This document shows, piece by piece, positions 10,121 to 22,903 of a stretch of 64,000 nucleotides of DNA. The stretch is from Thereva unica. Taxonomy: Eukaryota > Arthropoda > Insecta > Diptera > Therevidae. The first letter of the stretch is position 1, and every line of letters starts with the position of its first letter. The notes beneath the pieces are model-generated. The model saw nothing but the letters and a program-made list of their open reading frames with translations. It had not been told where the DNA came from and ran no database searches. The DNA lies in NCBI GenBank assembly GCA_949987705.1, contig OX465281.1:158734393-158798392 (forward strand). The letters are read 5' to 3'. A program made the position numbers and the translations under genes.

Positions 10121-11033
10121 CTATGCTTTCCGGATGGGAAAATCAACAGTCCATAAAATAATAAAAGAAACGACGGAAGTAATATAGTGTAATTTAAATA
10201 ATGAATGCATCCCGAAACCCACCCACTCGCTAAACAATTTTGGCTAAAAACAGGAATGCCGAATTGCATCGGGGCAATTGACGGCAAACACTGCATCATA
10301 CAAGCCCCAGCTCATAGTGGAACACTATATCACAATTGGCAGTGTGCGAATCGGACTTTAATTATACATATGTCAACATTGGTGCGTTTGGGTCTGAATC
10401 TGACGGTAGATACTATTTTGTTTAATATTATTCTTAATAATATTATTCATTAAAAATATATGTCAATAGGAGGTATCTTACGGCGTTCTGATTTCGGACA
10501 GCATTTATTAAATAATAGCTTAGAATTGCCGGAAGATGTAGAGCTGCCTAATACCAACACAAAGTTCCCACATTACATTGTGCGAGCTGAAGCATTCCCC
10601 TTAAAACGCCACCTTATGCTATCGTATGCTGGGCGACCTTTGCCATTAGACAAAGAAAAGTACAATAAGTGCCTTTCAACTGCACGGCGTATCATTGAAA
10701 ACACTTTCGGGATTATGGTTGCTAAGTTCCGTATTTACCACACAGTGATATATGCAAATCCGGAACTTGCTAAGTCAATAGTAACAAGTACTTTTGTTTT
10801 GCATAATTTCATCCGCAAAACAAGGTCACCTCTGCACCCGCCAATGGACTGCGAGAGTATTTCACCAATAACCGAAGCAGATGTGGGAAATTGGAGACAT
10901 TGTGCTGTGAGATTGGGATCTAATAATTCAACGTACGATGCTCTCACTTTGCGAGATATTCTAAAAAAATTCCTAAATGATGTCCGAAATTGACAAGAGA
11001 TAATAAATGCATTGTTTTTATAATTTTATTAAT

Positions 11034-13102
11034 TTCCCAGTATAGGAAGTTATTGTAATCGGTCAAGACCCTCTCCATTACAGCCATGAAGTTCTCTCTT
11101 GAACTACTACAACCATAGTTGAAGTTGGTCCACAAATCTGACATTTGGTTAGAATAAACATGGCGCGGAATAGGCTCGGGATTGTTTTCGTTATATTTTT
11201 GTGGTAAAAAGTGGAAAATCATTGTAAGTATAGTTTATACATGGATTATCAGTGATTAGTTCTTTAGTGATTTAATAAGAAAAATTAAAAAAAAAATAGT
11301 GATTTAGTGAGTTTTAAGTGTGTTAATTGTTGAGGTGATCAATTTATTTTACTTTCGCGGTGTTTTTTTCGTGTTTATTAAGGAAAAATATGCTGATTAT
11401 TTAATTAAAAGTGATTTTAAAGTCATTAAATAATTTATTATGGAATTATTATCTTCTATATAAATATAATTGGAGTGTCTGTCTGTAATTTCAAAATAAT
11501 TATGTTTTTTTAAGTTTTTTTGGTTATTTACATGTAATTAAAACAAAATCCACTATTTTTAAAATTTTTGTCTGTCTGTATGTCTGTATGTCTGTCTGTT
11601 TGGCCGCGGTAATCTCGGAAACGGCTGGGCCGATCGGGATGGGACTTTCACTGAAAGATTCAGTATTTTTGCGAGCATGTTTTAGGCTATTTATATACAC
11701 CGTATATTAGCTCTATCTGTATGTATGTATGGATGTATGTATGTAGACAAAACTTAAAACTTGATTTTGACCCACTTCCATATAACCGTTCAACTTCAAA
11801 TTTTGCACATATATTTAGTTCGGGTGACAATGTAATCTGACCACTTTATAAAAAAATCAAGATGGCGGTTCCAAGATGGCGGGTGAATTTCGCAATTGGA
11901 CTCGCCGACCCCCGACATGGGTATCAAATGAAAGGGGATGATAATTAGAGTACAATTACCTATTTTGTGTCATTCTAAATTCAAAATGGCGGCCAATACA
12001 AAATGGTGGACTACTCTTTTCTTACAACCCACTCGATATGGGTATCAAATGAGACGCTAAAGAAAAGTTCCCAGTATAGGAAGTTATTGTAATCGGTCAA
12101 GACCCTCTCCATTACAGGCCATGAAGTTCTCTCTTGAACTACTACAACCATAGTTGAAGTCGGTCCACAAATCTGACATTTGGTTAGAATAAACATGGCG
12201 CGGAATAGGCTCGGGATTGTTTTCGTTATATTTTTGTGGTAAAAAGTGGAAAATCATTGTAAGTATAGTTTATACATGGATTATCAGTGATTAGTTCTTT
12301 AGTGATTTAATAAGAAAAATTAAAAAAAAAATAGTGATTTAGTGAGTTTTAAGTGTGTTAATTGTTGAGGTGATCAATTTATTTTACTTTCGCGGTGTTT
12401 TTTTCGTGTTTATTAAGGAAAAATATGCTGATTATTTAATTAAAAGTGATTTTAAAGTCATTAAATAATTTATTATGGAATTATTATCTTCTATATAAAT
12501 ATAATTGGAGTGTCTGTCTGTAATTTCAAAATAATTATGTTTTTTTAAGTTTTTTTGGTTATTTACATGTAATTAAAACAAAATCCACTATTTTTAAAAT
12601 TTTTGTCTGTCTGTATGTCTGTATGTCTGTCTGTTTGGCCGCGGTAATCTCGGAAACGGCTGGGCCGATCGGGATGGGACTTTCACTGAAAGATTCAGTA
12701 TTTTTGCGAGCATGTTTTAGGCTATTTATATACACCGTATATTAGCTCTATCTGTATGTATGTATGGATGTATGTATGTAGACAAAACTTAAAACTTGAT
12801 TTTGACCCACTTCCATATAACCGTTCAACTTCAAATTTTGCACATATATTTAGTTCGGGTGACAATGTAATCTGACCACTTTATAAAAAAATCAAGATGG
12901 CGGTTCCAAGATGGCGGGTGAATTTCGCAATTGGACTCGCCGACCCCCGACATGGGTATCAAATGAAAGGGGATGATAATTAGAGTACAATTACCTATTT
13001 TGTGTCATTCTAAATTCAAAATGGCGGCCAATACAAAATGGTGGACTACTTTTTTCTTACAACCCACTCGATATGGGTATCAAATGAGACGCTAAAGAAA
13101 AG
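11034..13102 (+). repeat. 1.03-kb direct tandem duplication
   Basis: Two head-to-tail units, 11034-12067 and 12068-13102, are near identical; differences noticed are one inserted g after 12117, one substitution near 12160 and one near 13049. Each unit holds a 31-bp Helentron-like start (TTCCCAGTATAGG), an arm of an unnamed repeat, and the first 0.6 kb of a Helitron. The junction shares TTCC with the start of the unit, so the duplication could have arisen at 4-bp microhomology. It may also be an assembly or haplotype artefact. Confidence 0.92.
11066..11451 (+). repeat. Unnamed repeat X, left arm
   Basis: Starts AAGACCCTCTCCATTACAG and includes ATGGCGCGGAATAGGC. The same sequence family appears inverted at 14788-15300 on the far side of the Helitron (roughly three quarters identical by eye over 400 bases), so the Helitron seems to sit inside a long-inverted-repeat element. 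No long reading frame. A second copy of this arm, from the tandem duplication, is at 12101-12486. Confidence 0.7.
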
Positions 13103-14786
13103 TTCCGCTGTTAATGAAATAAAATTATAGGTAAAAAGTCCCCCGATTAGACCGAAAACTTGAGTCCATTGTCGAAAGAAATCGAGTGAAGACTTTTTTG
13201 AACATTCCAATTCTAGGACTAAAAGAGCTCTAATTAAATATTTAGGTTCGCCAAAATTACGTAAGTACTATATGAAGGCTTTTTCTTTTTGGTAAAATTT
13301 TCGTAGTTAGGGTTGCCTAAAATACGATATGTACTTAGGCCCCAATGGATAGCTCTTTGAGGTTTACAATTGGAATTAAATTATGAGATGCAACCTGACT
13401 ACATACTACAGTGAACCGACTAAAATTTAAATCTCTGTGCTATTGGTAAATCAACCATGTAATAACCGGGTCATAATATCTACATATTAAAAAGGATAAC
13501 AGATTGCAATGAATCACAGAGACTCACATATTACACTTACATATAACTATACACTGTAATATCCCTTAATATTTATTTATTGGCAAAGAGGGTATAATTT
13601 TACAGCCTACGCGAATGAAATGCTGTCACTACGAGATATTTTCTTTCAATTGGTGGAAAGGGATCTAGGGATCATTATGGTTTCCCATTTCTACAACTAA
13701 TCGATGGGTCTGAAAATAATCTAAACAGAAAATATATGGAGCACTAATACAAAGTTGACGCATCATCAACAGTGTCAATACTGCTGAATTTTTAAGGCCC
13801 AACAGGAGGCACTGGTATGACGTTCTTACGTGCAAATAAAAGGGTTATCCCATCATGGTAATTAACAGAGATTGCGGCATCTTTACTCATATAAGCAAAA
13901 ACAGCTCATTATATGTTTATGATAATGATCGGAGAAGATCATATGGAAAATTCTGCATGGAACAAATCTAAAAACCGCCACAAAGCTATAGTTTTGCAAG
14001 ACTGCATTATGGTTGTCTGGGAATGGGACGATGCACATTGATAAATATAGTGTCTATTGAAGCAATGTAAGATTTAAGATTGAACAATGTAAGATTTAAG
14101 AAGAAAATACCAATTATTTTGGTGAGAAGCTGTTTTATTGGCATATATTTCGGACAAAGCTTGCCAGTTGTTCCAACATATACGCGGGCCGATGAAATTA
14201 ATGCAAGTCTAAAATGATCACTCATTTAGGGACAGATTGAAAAATTTCATTTAAAATAAAATATAAGATAGCAATCGGAGAACTCAGAACTCAGAAGCAG
14301 CAGTGGTCCTTTTTCAGAATCAAGTTAGTATTGTCGCTTTATAATGTTGCCAATGTTCGCCTCTCACGGAAATTTATTCGGGGCATAGAATAGAATTATG
14401 AATTTTTGAGCTGCAGAATAGACACCAATTTTGAAAAATTGATGATCTTTTTTAAAACTTTTTTTGGAAAACAAATGTTGAGGCCGCCATAGGGAAAGTC
14501 TTGAATAGGGTGCCAATTACACGGGAACGTAAAAATCCAGGCGCACGAGAGGAATTCTGAATATGGCTAGGTGTCTGTACTGTCACGTAGTATACAATTT
14601 TTCCTATAGGTGGTGCTCAAACTCAAATTTAAAAAAAATTGTGGGTAACACATTATTTATTGGTAACTAAATTATTTTATGTACTCAAAATCATGTTTTG
14701 CAAATTTGTGCTTTGTTTCATCCCGGACTATGCACCCCAATTTTTATTTATTAAAAGGCGTTGCAAGGCACGCGGGTTTCTGCTAG
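11452..14786 (+). mobile_element. Non-autonomous Helitron (5' end duplicated)
   Basis: Begins TCTTCTATATAAATATAATTG after an A and ends ...GGGTTTCTGCTAG before a T, as Helitrons do on insertion between A and T. A short stem (GCGT/ACGC) lies about 10 bases before the CTAG end. Because of the tandem duplication there are two 5' ends, at 11452 and 12487; the element proper is probably 12487-14786. The interior carries CTGTCTGTATGTCTG runs and ATGGCGG-containing repeats, but no Rep/helicase gene, so mobility would need a partner element. From 13100 to 14640 nothing coding is recognised. Confidence 0.75.
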
Positions 14787-14787
14787 T

Positions 14788-15300
14788 TAAACATATAAGT
14801 GCAGAAAAGTGTGAAAGGAAAAGTGAATAAGAAAAGTGTTTTTCTACACCTATAATTTTAATACTAATTACATAATATATGTATTAATCACTTTAAAATC
14901 ACTTGTAATCCCATAACTAAACAAAACATTAAATTTCTAACATTTTGTTTCGTAAATAAACATGAAAAAACACCGTGAATGTATAAACAGTTGTTCGCCT
15001 TAACAATTAAAACACTTAAAAGACACTTAATCACTAAATTATTATTATTATTATTTTTTTTTTAAATTAAATCACTAATAAACTATTCACTGGTAAATCC
15101 AAGTGCAGTTAAAAGTGTTAAAATACAATATTTTATCACTTTTTACTGCAAAACTATAACCAAAACGTTCCCGAACTTATTCCGCGCCATGTTTATTCCG
15201 CTCACTACGGTGAATTTTTGGACCGAGTTGACCACCATGAAAAACTCTCCTTCGGGGCCTGTAGTTGAGAGGGTCTTGGTGGAGCTCAAGCAAAAGTTTC
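14788..15300 (-). repeat. Unnamed repeat X, right (inverted) arm
   Basis: On the minus strand it reads through ATGGCGCGGAATAAG, GTAAAAAGTG and a GTGATTTA-rich stretch in the same order as 11066-11451. It extends about as far as an AAGACCCTCTCAACTACAGG block (15257-15278), which matches the start of the left arm. The minus frame 15143-15478 overlaps it but shows no known domain. Confidence 0.65.
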
Positions 15301-18049
15301 CATGCTCTAGACAGCTGCATAGGCACAAGTAGCCAGAAACTGGTGTGTAACAAAGTGCGCGTGTCACCATCATTGCAGCTACTCTCCAGAAACGGGTGTG
15401 CAACAAAGTGCGCGTGTCGCGAATTCTTTGTTTTACCCCCAGCGAAAAAGTGCCAAACGCGACTAAAGAAGTTAACACTTCAAAAAATGAACTGTTAGCT
15501 TGTTTATATTTAAAACATTCATATTTACAACGCAGTTAAATTTTAAAATTAATACTAAATCATCTTTCCCGGAATATTTCGCCTGGCACATTTCATATAT
15601 TGGATTAAATTTATAAATTCAATATATTTATGTATTTATATTTTTCATTGGTAATTCTTTCTTTCACAATATGTATAGTAATATAAGATTATCGAGACAC
15701 TTACAGTACGAAAATATGTTTGATGTTTGTGATATTTTACTTTATACCCAATTTCGGTATTGCCTCGATAATATATGTAAGAAATTCTTCAAAAGAGAAT
15801 TTCAAATATGTATGTTTTTCTGTCAAGTGAAACCTTACTTCACAAGAATAATTTTTGTAAAAACATTTGTTTTTTTTTATACATACATACAAAAAGTATA
15901 TTTTTCCTCTAGTTAGTTAAACGGATCGAATTATCATACAGTAATCTTTCCATATGAGCTCGAATAAACCACTTATTTAATTTTTGTTTAAAATGTTTTC
16001 ATTAATTTAAATTTGCATAGATTAAAAACTAAAATAAAATGAACCATACAGGCAATTAAGCAAAATGCAAATCGAAGCATCGGTAGCTTTCTTAGATTCG
16101 CAGCATTCTCATTCACTTAAAAGTACAAAAAAGGTATTTTTTTAAGGAAACTCACTGTATAATATATAAAACAATGGCTGGCTTCAAGCCCTTTCATAAA
16201 TATCTGCCAGTCATTTTTGCCTTCCTGTCTATTCTTCTTCAAAGCGAAGGGGAATTTATTTCTTCTTGATTTCAAGAAACAATAGATAGAGATCACCGTT
16301 ATTAATAATTCACTCGAAGGGAAATAATTTCCTGCGAACACGATAAGTCTCCGTTCCAATGGTATTAATATCTGACGACAAGACCCCTGCTGAAGGATTA
16401 GTCTTCGAAAATCTTGTTTCATTTCGAAATTCAATCTTAATGAGCATATCCATAATTAATGTCTCACACTTCGTACCTACTTTGGCGGGTAGGTGTTGAG
16501 TGACTCTTATGACGTGGCTGTACGAGTATATATGAAAAACCGCGGGTAGGGTAGGGTTGGGTAATGTGCGGCTTTTTTCAGCATTAATGGCATTATTCGT
16601 ATTTGCCTTAGAAGGCAATAAAAGTGGAATTACGAGCCTCGTAAAAAATCAAATTTCAAACCTAATCAGATGTCGTGCCTATAAATGATAAACAGAGCCT
16701 AGCCGTGATATCGCACATGAAACCTCCATCAAATCGCAGCTAATGGCCCCGCTGGTGTCCTCGCCAACTGCTCATAAGAGCCGCCCCTAACTTGTCGTTC
16801 TGGGTCTATTCAATTCGCCGCCAGCCATCACACTGCTCATTTAATTCGCCCCAAAGGTTATTCTGTCAGTCAATATTCAATAGGTAGCGCCGATGGCACG
16901 TAGTTACCATTATTTAGGAGGCGTTGTTTGATTCCCCCGTACTTAGACCTTACGCGTAAAAGCATACAAAGAAGAGCATTAAACGCCCTCCTTCTTGACG
17001 GTCGTTCTCGCCAGATTTCATCCTGCCTGTGGCATTATCTCGAAGGACCCTCAGGTCTTGGGCGATCATTTGACCCGAAATTTCGCATTGTTTGTACCGA
17101 CATTTCACCCCATGGTTATACAGAGTGCGAAATACTTCAGCTGGGCATAAATACCCCGTACGTAAGGGAGTACCACAATTTCAGTACCAAATTGTAAAGA
17201 ATCGGTGGAGTTAACTGCGGTGTTTAGTGACTATTACAGCGGAAATTGCGCTCCTACGTAATGTGCCGAAAGTGCAAATTGTATCTTCATAGGGCGTGAA
17301 TATAACAAAATACGGCATTCATTACGAGGCAAGTTTTTTGTTTCCAAGCGGAAATTGAAGATAATAAAACTGTTTGTATTTTTTTAACACAAAGGATTTT
17401 TTATTCTGCACAGGCAGGAAATTTTTATTAGAGATAATTGATATTTGGAGAGATGCTAATGTGAACGAGGTGGGTTTGACCCCAATTTCGCTTTATGTAT
17501 GGCAATTTTGAATATTAAGATATAAAGTTTGTTAAAGTTCTACCACCGTTGCTAAATAAATCGCCAACTTGGGGAGAGTTGTTATTTATAAATAATTAAC
17601 TTAGCAAAAATGTTATTACATTGATCTTTTTATAATTGTGGAGCTTTAGTAAGAAGTAAGAAGAATTGGAATTGACTTTATAATTGATTATAATTGTTTT
17701 TTTTAAGTAAAAAATATCACTTTCAATTTCGTAATTTAAGGTTTTGGCAATTTTAAATTTGAAAATTTGTGGGTTTGTTCAGAAATATAAAAGAAACAAT
17801 GTGTAAAAATGGAGATATCCTGAGTACCATTTATAACTAGATGATGTGAGCATTTCAAAGAACTGCTAGCGCCAGATGACAGATGTGGAGCAAACCACTG
17901 CAGAAAACGTGGAACTATCAGAAAAACCATAACGAAAAATGCCTACATTACAAGACGTACAGAACACTGTGAAAAAAAAAACAACAAATTAAAAACATAA
18001 CGTAATATCAAGACTGCATGATATCGTAACGCTAGTTTGTTCACAGAAA
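15301..18049. other. No gene recognised
   Basis: AT-rich DNA with only short, low-complexity reading frames. The more GC-balanced stretch 16700-17200 has an open frame of 89 codons (16928-17197) but no recognisable motif. A 26-base near-direct repeat containing AACAAAGTGCGCGTGTC lies at 15350 and 15402. I see no repeat termini. Confidence 0.6.
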
Positions 18050-18735
18050 CAAATACCATCGGCAGAGAGATTGTGTGACATTAAAAAGCAGGCCAGCTAA
18101 ACTACCATGGAAAAACCCTCAAATAACAAGCTTTGCGCCCCCAGTATGAATGCTTAGAAAACCAAACCTGCTGTTTTTAAAGGTAGCGAGGTTGATAAAA
18201 GGAAAAAGGAAGCTTTAGACTCTAATTCGAAGCCCCAATCCCTCTAAACCAGTTACTTCGACAGAAGCAGGCCCCTCAACTGCACCAGATACCCCGTGCC
18301 GCTAAGGAAGCTAACAAAACAATTATGCCTTCCGGTTCTAAAGCCACTCCACCAGCAAAGGTGATGTACCAAGAGCAACGCAGCGCCCTAAGAGTCCTCA
18401 CCCTATTCGAGGGAGTTGCGAAAGGTGAACTCTCCGAGAGGCAAAAAGCCTCAATAAGGTGGACGACGCAAGGTTGTCAGCGAGCATTCTCCCCAACCTG
18501 GCAACCCAACACCAAAGTTTCCGAGATCCCTTGAGGAACCGAATCACCCTAAAGCTAAGAGTAGTAAAAAAGTAACAATCAAGTAAATCCTCTTGCTACT
18601 AAGATCTATAGCCAAGTGCTAAAAGGTCAGATCGTGATCGCCGTTATCGACGAAAGCGAACCCGACGGCACCATTTCTCCTGATAAATGGAGGAAAACCG
18701 AGGTCAGGCTCGCGACGATATTGCTTCCAGCCGAC
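18050..18735 (+). pseudogene. Non-LTR ORF1 remnant (DUF4780-like)
   Basis: Basic, Pro/Lys-rich N-terminal sequence with several stops, then VIDESEPDGTISPDKWRKTEVRL (18640-18710), which resembles the DUF4780 region common in ORF1 of insect non-LTR retrotransposons. The first part reads in other frames, so the gene is broken. At about 18735 it jumps directly into an RT catalytic region, so everything between (rest of ORF1, endonuclease, RT fingers) is missing. Confidence 0.55.
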
Positions 18736-19905
18736 CTACGGATGGCTCTTGGTTCCGATGACATTGCTTTTCTCGTACTTCTTGACTTCAGTAAAACATT
18801 TGACATTGTCAGCCATAAGCTTCTAAAAACTAAGCCAATAAACCATATGTGTTTTTCAACCTCAGCTGCTTCTTTAATTCGAGATTACTTACATAATCGA
18901 TGTCAAAAACTATGGCTAATAAACTAAATTTCAGATCCTACCAATCACGCGCGGAGTTCCGCAAGGCTCCATATTAGGACCGATACTTTTCAAAATCCGT
19001 GCCGTGTCAAATTGTAAGCTTCACATTGTGCTGATGATGTCCAAATTTATTTAAATAGTTCCATTGTATTGATAGAGAACTGTGTACACAACATCAACGC
19101 CGATCTTGAACGTATTTATCATTGGTCTCTATTCAGCCACTTACTACTAAATGCCTCTAAATCCTCTTCCAATGTATAGAAGATCATTAGACACTTCATT
19201 CCTTCCACCCATCTTCCTTATCCTACCTACTTTACCAATTACGACTTGATACTCGTTCAAAGCTAATCAAAAATTTAATTTTACCATACTTCACACAACA
19301 GCCTGGTCTTTACTTCCCTTGATAGGTCATGTCGCGATAAACTGAATGTTCCCTTTAATGATTGTATAAGGTTTGTTTATAATATTCGCCGATTTGACCA
19401 TATGAGTCCATACCGTTCTCCCGGTTGCACACTTGGTGTATATTTATCCCTCAAAGCGAGCTCGTTTATTTACAAATTCTTATACTCTGACCGTCCATCA
19501 TATCTCCATGAGTATCTTAAACTTGGTCGAACGAACAGAAGAGCACTACTTATTCTACCTAGATTCTACCATTTATTTGCACAGAGATCTTTTTTTGTGC
19601 ATTTTATTCAATTATGGAACAGTCTACTAATATACAGAGTGCGGGGTCTTTGCGTGTGTTCAGGAAACGTCTCCTCAGTTACTTGACTAGTCAATAATAT
19701 TCTTTCAATCTCAATTCTTGTTGGCATTATATTCCATTAGGTTTTGGTTTACAATTTCTTTTAACTATTTAATCTTTTTTTTTATATATATATTCTTTTA
19801 AATATAGATTTCACTCCCTATTTGATAACCATATTGTAAATTTTAAGTACATAAGCTTTTGGTGTTATAAGAAATTGTGCTCTTGATGTACTAGAATTAA
19901 AATAA
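18736..19905 (+). pseudogene. Non-LTR reverse transcriptase remnant
   Basis: The LLDFSKTFDIVSHKLL block (near 18780) carries the first catalytic Asp of a jockey/CR1-like RT. GVPQGSILGP follows near 18955, then a HADD block (second catalytic pair) near 19025 in another frame. The C-terminal FIYKFLYSDRPSYLHEYL...LWNSLL (19460-19625) is typical of this group. Frames change and stops interrupt it repeatedly. The 3' end is near an AATTAAAATAAAG stretch at 19894. Confidence 0.75.
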
Positions 19906-19914
19906 AGTAAAGTA

Positions 19915-21475
19915 GTGGGGGCGAACGGCTAACAAAGACCTCGGAAAGTGATGGCTCCCGATTTGTCACTTCTGTCAAGACCCGAGAAAAGTCACTACAG
20001 ACGAACACCTAGCAGACCTGTTAGCAAGTCATAATCCCACCTCCCCGCGGTGCCCCCTTGGGTATTTCTTCGGAAGGAGCTAACGGGAGACGGGCGAATG
20101 GCGAGCTCTCTGCGCCACAAAACAGAGTTTTAAGTCGGTTGGGCTGAGGGTTAGCAACCCGCTCCCATAAAAAACACCATTGCTACGAATCGGCAAACAA
20201 TGCTTGGGAACCGGATGGACAACACGACGCGACGACGACCTTTGCTTTTCGAACAAGGACACGAATCGGATCATTGAATGTGAGAACACTGCTTGCTCAG
20301 GGACGGCTGGATGAAGTCCTCAACGAGATGAATCGATATAAAATCAAGATCATGGGACTTAGCGAGACCAGATGGCCCGATGCGGGGGAACATATCTGCC
20401 CAAACGGTGAGTCCTTCTTATAAACGAAACTGAAAGCCCTAGGAGTGGCGTTGGCGTAATACCCACCAAAGAAGCCAGGTCCAGCCTCATTAGCTGGTCA
20501 CCAGTTTCTGAGAGGATTATTACCGTGCGCCTGCGTACCAGACTAAGAAGTACTACGGTAGTCCAATGCTATGCTCCAACTGAAGACGCAGAAGATGACA
20601 TCAAGGACGAGTTCTATATGCGACTGAATGAGGTTTTTCGCTCTATTCCAAGGGGAGACATCATTGTTTTAATGGGTGACTTAAACGCACAGATCGGCCG
20701 TGACAACACCGGCCTTGAACACACAATTGGAAACCAAGGCCTAAGCCTAGTTTCCAATAACAATGGTGAGGTTTTCGTTGACTTTTGTAGTTCCCAACAA
20801 CTCATGGTAGGTGGAACTTACTTTTGTCACTAAAAGATACACAAACAGACCTGGGTATCGCCCGATGGTAGAACGAGAAATCAGATAGATCACGTGGCCG
20901 TCAGCCGCAGATGGAGAACTATTCATGAGGATGTCAGGAGTTTCAGTGGAGCGGATACTGGAAGCGACCACCATTTGGTTGTAGCAGCTATTCGCCTTAA
21001 AATCGCCGCAATCAGAAACGTTCAACATGATGCTAGAACCCGTAGACGGTTTAACGGAGACCTTCTGCGGGAGAACGTTAAAAAGCGGGAATTTGCTGGA
21101 AACCTACAAGAATTATTAAACCAGCAAACCGTTTCTGACGACACAAACATTGAAGAATTGTGGAGTACGACAAAGGGCGCGATATTGACGGCTGCGGAAA
21201 CGAGCATCGATTATGTCCAAAGAAACCAGCAGCACTGGATCTCGGACACGACCTGGCAAAAAATAGATCGCAGAAGGGCCCTCAAAAATAACGTAAACTC
21301 TACAAACGACCCGGAAAGACATCACCAACTAGAACGGGAATACTCCTAATTACATTGGGAGGTTAAGAGAAGTGTCCGGCGTGATAAAAGGCAGCAGATA
21401 AATGAGCGCAGAAAAATCAGAAAACGCGGCAAACACAGGCAACAGTAAGGTGCTGTACCAAATCACTAAGCAACT
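19915..21475 (+). mobile_element. RTE-type non-LTR element, 3'-truncated
   Basis: A GC-richer leader (19915-20274), with the wording typical of this family (GGTTAGCAACCCGCTCCC at 20150), precedes the endonuclease frame. The element breaks off around 21475 before any RT motif, which is odd: non-LTR elements normally lose the 5' end, not the 3' end, so a deletion or later insertion is likely. A 218-bp inverted-repeat MITE follows directly. Confidence 0.75.
20275..21470 (+). pseudogene. RTE-type APE endonuclease region
   Basis: Apurinic-endonuclease-like domain of an RTE-clade polyprotein (often annotated craniofacial development protein 2-like). Blocks in order: SLNVRTLL, GLSETRW (metal-binding Glu), QCYAPTEDAEDD, LMGDLNAQIG, WVSPDGRTRNQIDHV, and SDHHLVV with the catalytic His. 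A frame change near 20420-20460 and an in-frame TAA at 20831 interrupt it. The linker towards the RT (NQQHWISDTTW...IDRRRALK) is present to about 21470. RT is absent. Confidence 0.85.
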
Positions 21476-21506
21476 CCAAAGATGGAGAGATTACTTCTTC
21501 GCCGCC

Positions 21507-21726
21507 ACAAAATTGACTGTATTCAGGATTAAATTCTCTTCTACTTGAACCTAAAAAACCTTAAAAAAAGTTATAATTAACCCACTTTTTAAACAATCTA
21601 AGGTGAAATTTTTTTTTCCAAAAAAATTTTTTTTTAAGTTGCGAAAAATTGTTGAATTTCTCACTTTTTTTAGATTTTTTAGGTTCAAGTAGAAGAGAAT
21701 TTAATCCTGAATACAATCAATTTTGT
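21507..21726. mobile_element. 220-bp MITE with 52-bp inverted termini
   Basis: The ends 21507-21558 and 21674-21726 are inverted copies with about one mismatch (start ACAAAATTGACTGTATTCAG). The interior is A/T homopolymer-rich and partly self-complementary, so the whole element could fold as one hairpin. No TSD is clear, so the superfamily is unassigned. Confidence 0.85.
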
Positions 21727-22754
21727 CTCGTTTCGATAGGACGTTAAATTTTGTTCCTATCTTTCCCGCCACATGACACATGCACGCTCGAGGCGCCTCG
21801 GCGAAATGCTTGTACCCGGCGTATTATGACATATATGTTAATGAAAAAAATTTGAGAAAAATGTTGAAATATATAACAATAATACCTGAAAGCTTCGTTT
21901 CAATTAAATATTTATTTCCTTCCCTAAAAATTCCTCAAAAAAATAGATTTTTTGAAGCCTCTAAAGCAGGCTCCCCCCTTAATAAGGCCAAACGGTTTAG
22001 CTTGGATTCGGATTGGGATAATTATAAAGGGCGTCTCAGGGAGTTCAAATACGAACTGCGCAAGTCAAAGAGGGAATCCTGGAAGCCCTTTTGTGAGACA
22101 ATACAAGGGTTGTAGATACCGCAAAGCTTAGAAAAGTTGTCTCTAAAAGCCCAATATGCCAAGAATTGCTGCATCAAACAGACGGTACATAGACCACAAG
22201 CTTTGAAACTTCTGCTTGATACCCACTTTCCTGACTCGACACCTCTAGCGACATCCGCAGAAACAGGTTTTGGGAGTCCAAATAGTGAATATAATTTAGG
22301 TACACTATCGACAGACTGATAAACAGAGATTTGCTCCTATGGGCCATGGAAGGCTTTAAGCCTTATAAAACACCTGGACCGGACGGAATTTATCCTATTG
22401 AAATTCAGGAAGTCAGTGACTTAATTCTGTACTGGCTTGCAACCATATATAGGAGCCTAACGACGACGTCCTTCATTCAGAAAGCGGTTAAAATCTCCTA
22501 CTACAGTCCAAAATACTTGAGACCTATATGTCTCACATCCTTTCTTCTCGCGATCCTCGAAAGACGAATGGAGATTCATATTAACCCGCATCCGTCCCTA
22601 GTGTCAATTTGATACAAATTCAAAATTCAAATTAAAAAAAACGGATATGTACGTATAAATATTTGGATTCGAGTTTTTGGCTAGCTTCCTAACTATTCTA
22701 AATCTAAATTATTCTATTCTAAACTATTATATAACTATTCTAAATCTATTTGTT

Positions 22755-22871
22755 AACTTCCCAGTATAGGAAGTTATTGTAATCGGTCCGAAAATCGAAA
22801 TCGAAAATTTCAACGTATTTTCATCTTTCAAGGTCCCAGGAGCATTTTAAGCAAAAAATTGGGAGGAAGTA

Positions 22872-22903
<32 letters not shown>

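Larger units (their letters stand above)
802..10993 (+). pseudogene. Harbinger transposase pseudogene (split)
   Basis: HARBI1/ALP1-like DDE transposase in pieces: about 802-1164, 1223-1263, then after the BEL insertion 10126-10405 and 10470-10993. Two introns with GT-AG ends can be placed at 1165-1222 and 10406-10469; splicing restores the family blocks VTLRFLATG and SDGGIL. IGAIDGKH (near 10275) carries the first catalytic Asp. The C-terminal block RRIIENTFGIM holds the Glu. The usual GD-E/D-AFPL motif reads VRAEAFPL, so a catalytic Asp appears lost. Further damage: frameshift near 1022, a stop (TAG where Trp is usual) near 10184 followed by a frameshift, and lost sequence near 10350. Not functional. 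Confidence 0.85.
746..11033 (+). mobile_element. PIF/Harbinger transposon remnant, split by BEL
   Basis: A Harbinger-type DNA transposon remnant. Its left end probably lies near 756, where GGCCCTATTTACAATGC resembles a Harbinger terminus, but the matching right terminus is not visible: sequence after the transposase stop runs into a different repeat at 11034. The body is interrupted from 1264 to 10120 by a BEL retrotransposon with a clean 5-bp duplication (ctatg). Only a transposase is visible, with no Myb/SANT partner gene. The gene inside is broken, so this copy is dead. Confidence 0.75.

Noticed and set aside
11034..11222. Minus-strand frame with a MERVLTDYNNFLYW segment across 10944-11222 and 12011-12196
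   Set aside because: It spans the repeat junction, is repeated only because of the tandem duplication and has no recognisable domain.
16928..17197. 89-codon open frame in a GC-balanced stretch
   Set aside because: No motif, no neighbours, and composition consistent with chance; not listed as a gene.
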